This document shows, one piece after another, positions 47,324-55,500 of a stretch of 64,000 nucleotides of DNA. This DNA is from Streptococcus parasanguinis. Its GTDB lineage: Bacteria > Bacillota > Bacilli > Lactobacillales > Streptococcaceae. Within the stretch, counting starts at the first letter, position 1, and the number at the start of each line of letters is the position of its first letter. The stretch lies in assembly GCF_016648855.1 (NCBI RefSeq), contig NZ_JACLQU010000006.1, positions 1 through 64,000 on the forward strand, in the 5' to 3' direction. The translations under genes were made by a program, and so were the position numbers. The notes below the pieces were generated by a model, which did no database searches, was not told where the DNA came from, and saw nothing but the letters and a program-made list of their open reading frames with translations.

Positions 47324-48412
47324 CTAAATATATTCTTTTTCAACATACTCAGATTGGCTTAACATCAATAGATTTTCATACATTACATGGAAACTAACAA
47401 TATCTCCTAATTCGTAACAATGTTCGCTTTCAGTAATATCTAATATCGTATGGTCGCTACTACCACCAATTACTTCAATGTTTGAGTCTAATGGCCGAAG
47501 ATGTAAACAATCTCCTAAATCTTGCCTTCCAACCGCTATCAGAGCTCTGCGACGAATACCTTTGTCTTCATATTCCTTCTTGTTTCCAAATGCATCAACT
47601 GCAATTGTACCAATTGGATGACTTGGTTTGTTTTTCAATTCAACAATTTCCGCCTGTAGCGTAAACGCTTCATCTTCATCAGGAAATACCTTATAATCAA
47701 AGCAATCATCCAAATCACTAATATATAACGCATCCCCAACTCTTAGCTGCGTGATACCCTCTGGCATAGATCCCTTTGCAACTAAAGGTAAACTAGTTGA
47801 AGCACCCCCAGAAACAACCTCAATCCTACGTCCAATTGCTTTACTAACTTTTTCAGCCTTTGAAATCAGTTCCATCATTTTTTCTGGGGTAGGCATAATT
47901 GAGCCATAACACCCTAGATTTGTTCCAACGCCTAATAAATGTAAGTTTTTTAATTCTTGTTCAACAGTACGTGTTGTATTCAGCAATTCCTCTTCGTCAA
48001 AAATTCCCTCACGCAAATCACCACATTCAGTCATAATAATCACATTATGAATTTTATTTTGCTCTGAAGCAGCCCGGTTTAATTCTTTTAAAATCTCTAA
48101 CGAAGAATTCAAGCTAATATCTGCACAAGAAACTAATTCATCAACTTCACTAAGCATTGGTATACGTAAGTCGTAAGTAAGAATATTTGGATTAATCTCT
48201 TTTACTCTTTTCAATTGAGATAGTCGCGAAGAAGCCAACGTTTTAAAACCTGCATCTATTAATGTCTTAATAATTTCTTCAAGTCCGTTAATTCCTTTTA
48301 TTACACCAACAACCTCAATTCCAATATCATTACACATGTCTAATACATTTTTGGCATTATGTTTTAACTTTTTCTTATCAATAACAAACTTTGGATAACC
48401 CACGTTGTTCAC
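47324..48412 (-). CDS. Alanine/ornithine racemase family PLP enzyme
   Basis: 362 residues, fold III PLP enzyme. Lys39 in VVGVIKGINGL is the expected cofactor lysine, and MTECGDLREGIFDEEEL, GTNLGCYG and SGGASTSLPL line the barrel. Resembles ornithine racemase-type proteins rather than housekeeping Alr. In this setting it may racemise ornithine, citrulline or a related product. Substrate unproven. Confidence 0.75.
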   Translation of the reverse strand: MNNVGYPKFVIDKKKLKHNAKNVLDMCNDIGIEVVGVIKGINGLEEIIKTLIDAGFKTLASSRLSQLKRVKEINPNILTYDLRIPMLSEVDELVSCADISLNSSLEILKELNRAASEQNKIHNVIIMTECGDLREGIFDEEELLNTTRTVEQELKNLHLLGVGTNLGCYGSIMPTPEKMMELISKAEKVSKAIGRRIEVVSGGASTSLPLVAKGSMPEGITQLRVGDALYISDLDDCFDYKVFPDEDEAFTLQAEIVELKNKPSHPIGTIAVDAFGNKKEYEDKGIRRRALIAVGRQDLGDCLHLRPLDSNIEVIGGSSDHTILDITESEHCYELGDIVSFHVMYENLLMLSQSEYVEKEYI

Positions 48413-48433
48413 CTCAAATCTATTATTTATTTT

Positions 48434-49870
48434 TTACATGGTAGATAAATCAATTGTACCGTTAAAAATCAGGACTAGACTGACAATTGCCAAGGCTACT
48501 ATTACTAGGGCAATAATTTTTTCGATATTAGTGAGGAATTTCTTATTATTTTCTTTACGAGCCAAATAGTAAACAATCATACAAGGGGCGAAAAGAAGTG
48601 CTGTAATAATAATATACTTCCAGCCTGTTGAATACATCAAATATCCCATTGCAATAGTTGAAATACAACCAAGCAAAGCATTCAATTTAAAACCGTTATC
48701 AAACTTGATTGATTTTTTAATCATAGTCAAACTAACTGTGAAATATGGAACCAACATTGTACTTGAAGCAAATAAAGCCATAACATTATAAATTGATTCA
48801 TTGATTATGATGGTAATGAAAAATGCTTGTTGAATAATTGTGGATACCAGTAATGAATTTGTTGGTTGCCCAACAGTATTTTCAACACCAAAGAATTTAG
48901 GGACAATTTCATGCTTCGCTGCAACATCTAAAATTTCACCAGCAAATAAACAACATCCGAACCAACATCCCATTGCTGAAAGTGCAATACCTAGGTTCAT
49001 TAGAATTGCTCCCCATTTGCCTACGACTGCCTCTAATATGCCACCTAATGCAGGTACTTCCATTTTTGAAACTTGTACTTGTGAAAGTACTCCAAAGGTT
49101 AAGAAGGTCAGCAAGAGATACGTCACTGCAATTACAATATAAGAAATCACAATTGCTTTTGATGCATCTGATTTCGATTTCGCACGTGCAGAATAGATTA
49201 ATGCCCCTTCAATACCAACATACACCCAAATAGTTGAACTCATAGCTGTTCCAATTTGACCATTTATAGATGAAGGTAAATCATTTGAAGCGAAAGCGTT
49301 TTCCCACAGTCCAGAGTTAAATACATCTACCTTAAATGCCATCAATAAAGCTATAATAAATACTACAATTGGAATCATTTTTGCAAACCAAATAACAGTA
49401 TTAACTAATGAAGCGTTTCTCGCTCCTGACGCACATATATAGTAGAAGACCCATAAAATAACTGATAACAGAATTAAAGAAGGGATATTATTTCCCCCAC
49501 GAAACATTGGAATAAAATATCCAAGAGAACTTACCGAAAGTACTCCTAATGAAATATTACCTACAACAATAGATAGCCAATATCCTACACAAGATAAAAA
49601 TCCAATAAACTTTCCAAATCCTTGTTCTGGAAAACTAAAAATTCCTGCGTCTAAATCTGGATAGTGATCTTGTAGATATTTCAAACAGTAAACGAAAACA
49701 GCAAAGGCAATACTTGCAAATACTAGTGCAATTAAAGCAGGGCCTGGAGCTACAGATTTTGCTAAATCACGTGGTAAATTAAAAACCCCTGCACCTATTA
49801 CCGTAGTAACTGTTAAAGCAACTAAGCCGAGTAGACTAACATTTTGTTGGACAGTATTTTTCTCAGTCAT
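48434..49870 (-). CDS. APC family amino acid antiporter (arginine/ornithine type)
   Basis: 478 residues, about 12-13 TM segments. LTVTTVIGAGVFNLPRDLAK is the substrate-binding unwound helix of APC transporters. ArcD/YdgI-like in length and pattern. Probably exchanges a basic amino acid or guanidino compound for ornithine or citrulline, supporting the flanking hydrolases. Confidence 0.8.
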   Translation of the reverse strand: MTEKNTVQQNVSLLGLVALTVTTVIGAGVFNLPRDLAKSVAPGPALIALVFASIAFAVFVYCLKYLQDHYPDLDAGIFSFPEQGFGKFIGFLSCVGYWLSIVVGNISLGVLSVSSLGYFIPMFRGGNNIPSLILLSVILWVFYYICASGARNASLVNTVIWFAKMIPIVVFIIALLMAFKVDVFNSGLWENAFASNDLPSSINGQIGTAMSSTIWVYVGIEGALIYSARAKSKSDASKAIVISYIVIAVTYLLLTFLTFGVLSQVQVSKMEVPALGGILEAVVGKWGAILMNLGIALSAMGCWFGCCLFAGEILDVAAKHEIVPKFFGVENTVGQPTNSLLVSTIIQQAFFITIIINESIYNVMALFASSTMLVPYFTVSLTMIKKSIKFDNGFKLNALLGCISTIAMGYLMYSTGWKYIIITALLFAPCMIVYYLARKENNKKFLTNIEKIIALVIVALAIVSLVLIFNGTIDLSTM

Positions 49871-49957
49871 ATAACTATCCTCCCCATAAAAATTAAATTA
49901 TTTTTTTAAATATGATGGGAAAAAGAAAATCTTTATCCCATCATATATATTGTTTTA

Positions 49958-50734
49958 TTAAAAACGTAATGAAAGACAGCTCAAACCACCATCAATTTTA
50001 CGATATTCAGAGGTATCGACAACAAGAACATCATATCCTAAATGTTCAACGGCAGATTGAACCTTAGGATATCCGGCTGGAACAATAACAGTTCCATTAA
50101 CCCATATACAGTTTGCGGCATATGCTTCATCAGAATCAACAACTATCTTATTAAATGATTCAAATAAAGGATTATCAACAAATTCACCAGCAACCAATAA
50201 ATTATTATCCTCTAAATAATTGACTCCTGTCTTAAGATGCAATACTTCTTCCAACGGGACTTGAATGACCGTTTTACCATATCCCTCTAATATTTCTTTC
50301 ATCTGTGCAAAACCTTCATCATTTGTACGGGCTGATTTCCCAACATAGAAGGTATCGCCAACCATCATAATATCGCCAGGTTCAACCATTCCTGGAGCTT
50401 TAATTTCATGAACATTTGAATAAAAACTAGATAGCAGTTTACGGAAGTCTTCTAGTTGAGTCTCATTTCGACGAGTATCCGCACCTGGTCTGGAAATTAT
50501 AGCACATTTATCCGTACAGAGTGCAGTATCTTCCATAAAACATGAATCTGGAAAATCGTCATTTGGTGGTAACACATTAATTTTGACTCCACATTTAGTT
50601 AAAGCTTCAACATAATGTTCATGTTGAACTAATGCACTTTCATAAACAGGTTTTCCAAGTTCTGGATTAGAAGTAATACCTTCACTAATTCCTCTTCCAG
50701 GAATACGAACAATTACATTCTTAAAGCGTTTCAT
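49958..50734 (-). CDS. DDAH-type guanidino-group hydrolase, paralogue 2
   Basis: 258 residues, paralogous to the protein at 46517. PDSCFMEDTAL, MVEPGDIMMVG, VLHLKTGVNYL and GGLSCLSLRF; putative catalytic Glu118, His166 and Cys253 again with 48/87 spacing. First gene of the cluster. The EPGD sequence (against EGGD in paralogue 1) hints at different substrates. Confidence 0.8.
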   Translation of the reverse strand: MKRFKNVIVRIPGRGISEGITSNPELGKPVYESALVQHEHYVEALTKCGVKINVLPPNDDFPDSCFMEDTALCTDKCAIISRPGADTRRNETQLEDFRKLLSSFYSNVHEIKAPGMVEPGDIMMVGDTFYVGKSARTNDEGFAQMKEILEGYGKTVIQVPLEEVLHLKTGVNYLEDNNLLVAGEFVDNPLFESFNKIVVDSDEAYAANCIWVNGTVIVPAGYPKVQSAVEHLGYDVLVVDTSEYRKIDGGLSCLSLRF

Positions 50735-50798
50735 AAATTACACCTCTCTAATATATCCTGTAAAGTCTGAGTGATACAACCGAAAACACGCCCCATTG

Positions 50799-50812
50799 TG
50801 TATGCGCTTACA
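50799..50812 (-). promoter_or_regulatory. cre-like site upstream of the DDAH cluster
   Basis: Minus-strand TGTAAGCGCATACA fits the CcpA catabolite-response consensus and lies 65 nt before the first ATG. Suggests glucose repression, as for other arginine-catabolic operons. I found no clear -35/-10 pair between 50735 and 51110, and no gene there. Confidence 0.5.
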
Positions 50813-51132
50813 TTTTTGTGGAGAAAATAACAATGGGACATATAATGGACGCCATCTTTACTTTGAGCAACTATTGAAATACAATAAAGCTAAGTTCATT
50901 GCACATCATTTTTCCTGTTTTACATGAAAATGTTAACAATATTGTTTCCGAGATTATTCCTTTCTAGTTAACAATTCATGCTCTATTTCTATTCTACCAC
51001 TTAATTGTTGCATGTCAATATTAGCACTTTGAAACTAGTTTCAAAAACATATAATATCAAGTATTTTGGTATTTCAAAATAGAAAGTTGATATCGGTTGA
51101 TATCTATATAGAAGTTAAATAATTGAGTAAAC

Positions 51133-51169
51133 AAAAGCCTTTGAAATCAACATTTCAAAGGCTTTTTTC
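51133..51169. terminator. Terminator hairpin at the right end of the island
   Basis: AAAAGCCTTTGAAAT/ATTTCAAAGGCTTTT with a 4-nt loop and T-run. Precedes the third att-like repeat. Confidence 0.75.
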
Positions 51170-51182
51170 TTTTTGTTCATTT

Positions 51183-51223
51183 GAGTACATTGCAATATAA
51201 ACCAATAGAATCACTACTTTTTT
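51183..51223 (+). repeat. Partial att-like repeat, copy C
   Basis: GTACATTGCAATATAAACCA followed by ATAGAATCACTACTTTTTTC, matching the middle of copies A (41440-41480) and B (46170-46208). The rpmG core is not clearly present. Probably the right boundary of the accessory region. Confidence 0.5.
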
Positions 51224-51333
51224 CTTCTCGAATTTGATTAATCTTATTAAGGTAAATGTCAACTGCTTCAGATTTATTAAGAGCGTATGTTTAGATGTAA
51301 TCTAATCTATTTTCATGAGAACAAGCAAAAACA

Positions 51334-51381
51334 ACCGGAAAAGAAACAGTTCCCAACTAGTTCTTCTCTGGTTGTTTTTCA
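51334..51381 (-). terminator. sdpI-like gene terminator
   Basis: AAAACAACCGGAAAAGAA pairs with TTCTTCTCTGGTTGTTTT (one mismatch) around a 13-nt loop, directly after the stop. Confidence 0.75.
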
Positions 51382-51383
51382 TA

Positions 51384-52019
51384 CTAACGATTTTTCCGAC
51401 TTAATTGATAAGAGTACATCACAGGGATAAACACAATGGCGAGGATGACCAGCACCAATACATAAGAAAACGCGAATTGAAGGCCTGCTTCAAGTAGAAG
51501 AATCAATCCTCCAATCACCCACAACTTCCCTGCCAAGCGATGGGTTTTTTGCCAGTTATCTTCACTCTGTAAGGTCCAAGGAAGGCGGATCCCAACCGTG
51601 TGGTTCACTTTCAACTTAGGCATGTAATTGCCCATGATTACAAAGATGAGCCCTAGCAGAACCGAAACAAAAACTGATGGATTAGTAGTAGATCCTAGCG
51701 CCTTGCTATAGATGAGATAGAAGGTACTTAAGGAAACGATTGGGGTCAACCAGTAAATCGCTCTGATCATTTTTTCATTCATAGCGCTATTCTTAGAATC
51801 GCGACCGATCATAAAGATCATAAACAGATGCACCATGAGATCGAAAATAGGAAGACCAAACACAACCAGGGGTTTCGATTGGAAGTTATTGGGCTGGCCA
51901 GCAAAATTGAAGTGAATTGGGATTTGGTTAGGTAATTGCGACCAAATCATCAAGCCCCAAAGCATGGGGAAAAGTATCACCATAGAAGTTAATATCAATA
52001 GTTTTTTATTCATTTTCAT
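51384..52019 (-). CDS. SdpI family immunity-like membrane protein
   Basis: 211 residues, six hydrophobic segments. N-terminal DUF1648-type part (LPNQIPIHFNFAGQPNNFQS) and SdpI-type C-terminal part (VGIRLPWTLQSEDNWQKTHR). In Bacillus SdpI gives immunity to the SdpC toxin and sequesters the SdpR repressor. No sdpABC toxin genes occur here. Overlaps the sdpR-like gene by 14 nt. Confidence 0.83.
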   Translation of the reverse strand: MKMNKKLLILTSMVILFPMLWGLMIWSQLPNQIPIHFNFAGQPNNFQSKPLVVFGLPIFDLMVHLFMIFMIGRDSKNSAMNEKMIRAIYWLTPIVSLSTFYLIYSKALGSTTNPSVFVSVLLGLIFVIMGNYMPKLKVNHTVGIRLPWTLQSEDNWQKTHRLAGKLWVIGGLILLLEAGLQFAFSYVLVLVILAIVFIPVMYSYQLSRKNR

Positions 52020-52287
52020 CAGTAGAATCTCCTTTCAAATCAACGAGCCAGACCATTAAATCCTCCAAGACTGAAGTATTGAGTTCATAGTAGATAAAAT
52101 TCTTCTCTTTTTCCTCTCGAATTAAATCTGCATGCTTGAGAAGGCTTAAATGATGGGAAATGGTTGCTCCTGCTACATCAAAGTGGCTAGCGATATCGCC
52201 AGCAGATAATTTCCCTACCTTTAGCAGTTCTAAGATACTTCTTCTTATCGGATTGGATAAAGCTTTAAATGTTTGCGCAAAATTCAT
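52006..52287 (-). CDS. ArsR/SdpR family winged-helix repressor
   Basis: 93 residues. KALSNPIRRSILELLKVGKL, then recognition helix GATISHHLSLLKHADLI and wing EKEKNFIYYELN. No metal-binding cysteines of ArsR sensors, so SdpR-like. Two palindromes flank its promoter, consistent with autorepression relieved when the membrane partner captures it. Confidence 0.85.
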   Translation of the reverse strand: MNFAQTFKALSNPIRRSILELLKVGKLSAGDIASHFDVAGATISHHLSLLKHADLIREEKEKNFIYYELNTSVLEDLMVWLVDLKGDSTDENE

Positions 52288-52301
52288 TCTTTATCTCCTC
52301 T

Positions 52302-52383
52302 AATCTATTTAGATATCTTTCTAAATAGATTGTAAACCTTTCATATGATTTTGTCAACTCTATTTAGAAAAAAATCTAAATAG
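52302..52383 (-). promoter_or_regulatory. sdpRI promoter with twin operators
   Basis: Promoter -35 TTGACA (52352-52357), 17-nt spacer, -10 TACAAT (52329-52334). Operator 1 (52302-52331) has 11-bp perfect arms AATCTATTTAG/CTAAATAGATT and overlaps the -10. Operator 2 (52360-52383), CTATTTAGA/TCTAAATAG, abuts the -35. Both share the core CTATTTAGA. Confidence 0.8.
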
Positions 52384-52438
52384 CTTCTGTTGTAAAATTT
52401 ATCAGACCTAAGACCGATTCTTATAAACAGCGTCTTTT

Positions 52439-52471
52439 CTTAAGTTTTCTTTAAGAAATTAGCCTTATAAT
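52439..52471 (+). promoter_or_regulatory. CiaR-type promoter of csRNA copy B
   Basis: CTTAAG-N5-TTTAAG (52439-52455), 10 nt, then TATAAT (52466-52471). Confidence 0.8.
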
Positions 52472-52477
52472 AAAACC

Positions 52478-52574
52478 ATCAAATGAAGACCTCCTAACTT
52501 TGTTTGATAGAAAATCCTAAACTTTTTCATAATAATCTCCCTATAAGGGCCACCAAAACCGGTGGCCTTTTCTC
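52478..52574 (+). ncRNA. csRNA (CiaR-dependent small RNA), copy B
   Basis: About 97 nt. 5' hairpin ATCAAA ... TTTGAT exposing GACCTCCTAAC, linker with ATCTCCCTAT, and terminator GGCCACC/GGTGGCC plus Ts. Nearly identical to copy C 370 bp away. Likely pairs with ribosome binding sites of target mRNAs. Confidence 0.87.
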
Positions 52575-52587
52575 TATGTACCTTAGT

Positions 52588-52722
52588 GAACGTTAGTGAG
52601 CTTAGGTACGTTGACGCAGTTTGAGCGAAGCGAAAACTACGATCCTTATTCTCTTTTCGAACGTTTATGAGTTTAGGTACGTTGATGTAGTTCGAACGCT
52701 AGTAAGAACTACGATCTTTATT
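52588..52722 (+). repeat. Tandem repeat of two roughly 63-bp units
   Basis: Units 52588-52650 and 52659-52722 share GAGYTTAGGTACGTTGAYG and ACTACGATCYTTATT with variable centres. A third partial piece (AACTACGATCCTT) occurs after csRNA copy C at 52956. Followed by a small hairpin (GCATCC/GGATGC, 52739-52756). Confidence 0.6.
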
Positions 52723-52809
52723 ATTTTAAATAAAAAACGCATCCCGTTTTGGATGCTGGCTAATGTATTTTCTCAGACTTCAGACCGATTCTTTCGATCA
52801 GCGCCTTTT

Positions 52810-52842
52810 CTTAAGTTTTCTTTAAGTAAACCACCTTATAAT
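52810..52842 (+). promoter_or_regulatory. CiaR-type promoter of csRNA copy C
   Basis: CTTAAG-N5-TTTAAG (52810-52826), 10 nt, then TATAAT (52837-52842). Confidence 0.8.
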
Positions 52843-52848
52843 AAAGCC

Positions 52849-52943
52849 ATCAAATGAAGACCTCCTAACTTTGTTTGATAGAAAATCCTAAAATTTTTCA
52901 TAATAATCTCCCTATAAGAGCCACCAAAACCGGTGGCTTTTTC
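52849..52943 (+). ncRNA. csRNA (CiaR-dependent small RNA), copy C
   Basis: About 95 nt, differing from copy B at a handful of positions. Same exposed ACCTCCTAA loop and CTCCCTAT linker, and a terminator GCCACC/GGTGGC with five Ts. The upstream sequence (GACCGATTCTT) is also shared with copy B, indicating a tandem duplication. Confidence 0.87.
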
Positions 52944-53009
52944 TATGGAAGTGAGAACTACGATCCTTCTCCTTCATTTGTATTATTACTCCAATTTGTG
53001 CTCAATCTA

Positions 53010-53018
53010 TGTTATAAT
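53010..53018 (+). promoter_or_regulatory. Extended -10 promoter of the MFS gene
   Basis: TG-t-TATAAT at 53010-53018, 28 nt before the ATG. No good -35. Confidence 0.6.
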
Positions 53019-53046
53019 GAAGAGAATTTTTGTCTGAGGAGGATTT

Positions 53047-54216
53047 ATGAAAAAAACACATTCTATGTTATTCGTCCCGGGCATCATTATGCTTGGGATT
53101 GTTTTACGAACACCATTTACTACACTTCCGACGGTCTTGTCTGACATCGCAGCTGGTTTGGGGGTTGATGTGAGCTCTCTGGGACTATTGACTAGCTTGC
53201 CACTTCTTACCTTTGCCATTTTCTCACCTTTTGCGATTCAGTTTGCTCAAAAATTAGGAATTGAGCGCCTCTTCTTTCTTGTCTTGATCGCAATGATGAT
53301 CGGATCTGCCATTCGGATTATCAATCTTCCCTTTCTCTATCTGGGAACCATCTTAATTGGAGCAAGTATTGCCTTTCTCAATGTTCTGCTTCCAAGCTTG
53401 ATCCAGGCCAATCGGCCTAAGCAACTCGGTGTGCTAACGACTCTCTACATCACCTCTATGGGGATGTCCACAGCGATCGCCTCTTCTGTAGCGGTTCCTA
53501 TTACCAAAGCCACTTCTTGGCAAGGTCTAGTGACTCTTTTGACTGCCTTGTGCGCTCTTGCTTTGGTCATCTGGATTCCTAACCTTCGCTACAACCACCG
53601 GCTCAAAAAGGCTTCTACTACTGAAGCTAGTAACAAATGGTATACCAATAAATATGTCTGGGCTATCATGATTTTCGGAGGATTGCAGTCACTACTTTTC
53701 TATACAAGTATGACTTGGCTTCCGACCATGGCTGTTCAAGCTGGTCTTTCAAAGGTTGAATCTGGACTACTTGCCTCAGTGTTCACCTTGATCAGTCTTC
53801 CATTCTCCTTGACGATCCCAAGTTTAACGACACGGTTATCCGATCGCAATCGACGCTTGATGCTTGCCATTGTTGTTGGAGCAGGGATTCTGGGAGTAGC
53901 CATGCTCTTAATCCCGACCAGCAACTTCTTCTACTGGTTGGTATTAAATGCCCTAATTGGAAGTTCCGTTAGTTCGCTCTTCCCTTACCTCATGGTCGCT
54001 TTCTCCATGAAATCCAGCACACCTGAAAAAACAGCCCAACTTTCTGGACTTGCCCAAACAGGAGGCTACGTCTTTGCAGCCTTTGGTCCCATCCTCTTCG
54101 GCTACAGTAAATCTCTCTTCCACTCTTGGACACCTGCCATTCTTATGCTACTGGTCTTAACCATTATCATGGCGATTGCCCTTTATCAGGTGGAAAAAGT
54201 CGATCATATTTTATAA
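53047..54216 (+). CDS. MFS transporter, CynX/NimT-like
   Basis: 389 residues, 12 TM helices. GIVLRTPFTTLPTVLSDIAA at the start and the motif between TM8 and TM9 (TTRLSDRNRRLMLAIVVGAG) fit the cyanate/nitroimidazole (CynX/NimT) MFS subfamily. Substrate unknown. Strong GAGGAGG Shine-Dalgarno. Single gene with its own promoter and terminator. Confidence 0.85.
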   Translation: MKKTHSMLFVPGIIMLGIVLRTPFTTLPTVLSDIAAGLGVDVSSLGLLTSLPLLTFAIFSPFAIQFAQKLGIERLFFLVLIAMMIGSAIRIINLPFLYLGTILIGASIAFLNVLLPSLIQANRPKQLGVLTTLYITSMGMSTAIASSVAVPITKATSWQGLVTLLTALCALALVIWIPNLRYNHRLKKASTTEASNKWYTNKYVWAIMIFGGLQSLLFYTSMTWLPTMAVQAGLSKVESGLLASVFTLISLPFSLTIPSLTTRLSDRNRRLMLAIVVGAGILGVAMLLIPTSNFFYWLVLNALIGSSVSSLFPYLMVAFSMKSSTPEKTAQLSGLAQTGGYVFAAFGPILFGYSKSLFHSWTPAILMLLVLTIIMAIALYQVEKVDHIL

Positions 54217-54225
54217 CCATCGTCT

Positions 54226-54255
54226 GGCTGGAAGATTCGTCTTCCGGCCTTTTTT
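54226..54255 (+). terminator. MFS gene terminator
   Basis: GGCTGGAAGA/TCTTCCGGCC stem with a 4-nt loop and a run of Ts. Confidence 0.8.
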
Positions 54256-54263
54256 GTGCATAC

Positions 54264-54292
54264 AAAAAAGAACTAGGCACTTGTCCTAGTTC
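54264..54292 (-). terminator. LysM protein gene terminator
   Basis: GAACTAGG/CCTAGTTC stem with a 7-nt loop followed by six Ts on the minus strand, 10 nt after the stop. Confidence 0.85.
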
Positions 54293-54301
54293 AAAGTTTT
54301 A

Positions 54302-55435
54302 TTATCCGTTAAATGAGATATGTACGTGATCGTAGTGGTTTGCTGTATCTCCACCACGGTCTGGCATTTGGTTCCATGTATTAGCTGGTCCGTAAATGTT
54401 GTCTACTGGCATGTAGAATTGTTGTTTCCAGATGATGTATGAGATGCCTGCACGGTCCATGTTGTCAATTGCATATTGAGCAACTTGATCTCCAAGTTCA
54501 GAACTTGTTGGAACCATTACGTCTACTGCAAGTCCTTTACCATGATCGTCTGGATCCCCTTCGCGGTAACCACCAATGTTTGTGATACCAAATTTTGCAG
54601 CGATTTCTTGACGGAAAGCTTCTGCTTGTGGTTGAAGGTGTGGATCAGTTGGAATAGCATTACCAGTTGTTGGAGTTGATGCTACTGGTTGCACTTCAGG
54701 TGCTGCAGCAGTTTCTACTGCTGCTGGTTGTGCTGCCGGAGCTTCGTCTGCAGGAGCTGGTGTTCCAGCAGGAGCTTCTGGTTGAGTTGCTGGAGCTTCA
54801 GGAGCAGAAGCTGAGGCTGTTTCTGGGTTTTGAGTTGCAACATTGGCAGCTGGAGCACCGTAGCTTGGTGTTTCTGGAACAGCTGGTTGTGCTGGTGTTT
54901 CTGCTGCTGGTACTTCAACTACAGGAGCTTCCGCTGGGGCTTCTTGAGTTTCCGCTGCTGGAGCTACTGGAACAGCTTTGTTATCTTCGTTTACTGGTTT
55001 AGACAAATCGTTGACAGCGACTGTTTGGTCATCAACTGTCACTTGGTTTGTTGTCAAGTCAGCACTTGCAACGGTTGCATCTGTCGCACCTGCTTGAGGA
55101 GTTTGGATTTCAACTGAAGTTACTTCTTTTTGATCATTTACTGTTGTTTTCAAAACAGTACCTGGGTAGATCAAATCCATGTTGCTGATGTTGTTCAAGT
55201 TTGCCAACACATGAACATCGATTCCAAGCGCTTCTGCGATCGAACTCAATGTATCACCATATTTGATGGTATAAGTTTGTTGGTTGTCACCGCTTTGTTG
55301 GATATCATGTTTGATTTCATCTACTGAGCGAGCTACCCAATCTTCAAGTGTTTCTGCAGTGGCTTTTGTAAATGGAATCACTGCAAGAGCTACTGTTGAA
55401 GCGATCAAGGCTTTCGTATTAACTTTTAATTTCAT
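54302..55435 (-). CDS. Secreted LysM protein, Sip-like
   Basis: 377 residues. Signal peptide about 1-27 (ALIASTVALAVIPFTKATA). LysM domain about 53-96 (TYTIKYGDTLSSIAEALGID ... IYPGTVLK) binds peptidoglycan. Low-complexity Ala/Pro/Glu/Gln segment about 145-260. C-terminal domain about 265-377 with GGYREGDPDDHGKGLAVDVM and HYDHVHISF, a His/Asp pattern like VanY/ARB_07466-type cell-wall domains. Similar in layout to the group B streptococcal surface immunogenic protein Sip. Hydrolytic activity unproven. Confidence 0.88.
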   Translation of the reverse strand: MKLKVNTKALIASTVALAVIPFTKATAETLEDWVARSVDEIKHDIQQSGDNQQTYTIKYGDTLSSIAEALGIDVHVLANLNNISNMDLIYPGTVLKTTVNDQKEVTSVEIQTPQAGATDATVASADLTTNQVTVDDQTVAVNDLSKPVNEDNKAVPVAPAAETQEAPAEAPVVEVPAAETPAQPAVPETPSYGAPAANVATQNPETASASAPEAPATQPEAPAGTPAPADEAPAAQPAAVETAAAPEVQPVASTPTTGNAIPTDPHLQPQAEAFRQEIAAKFGITNIGGYREGDPDDHGKGLAVDVMVPTSSELGDQVAQYAIDNMDRAGISYIIWKQQFYMPVDNIYGPANTWNQMPDRGGDTANHYDHVHISFNG

Positions 55436-55500
55436 CTTTTATCCTCTTTTTTCTTTGTTTTTTTGCTCAAGATTTTCTTGGACAAATTAACTACCATACT

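Noticed and set aside
51226-51300. Minus-strand reading resembling an integrase N-terminal segment (ALNKSEAVDIYLNKI).
   Set aside because: Only about 25 codons, no start or supporting motif, and similarity judged from memory. Could be integrase debris but not supportable as a feature.
52465-52540. A 21-codon minus-strand ORF with a strong AGGGAG Shine-Dalgarno, repeated near 52836-52910 and, on the plus strand, at 31543-31609 (22 codons), looking like a family of related small peptides.
   Set aside because: These are the reverse complements of the csRNA genes. The apparent ribosome binding sites are complements of their anti-SD loops, and promoters and terminators support transcription on the csRNA strand only.
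54667-55117. Leu/Gln-rich ORFs on both strands across the LysM gene.
   Set aside because: Frame shadows of the Ala/Pro/Glu repeat region of the secreted LysM protein.
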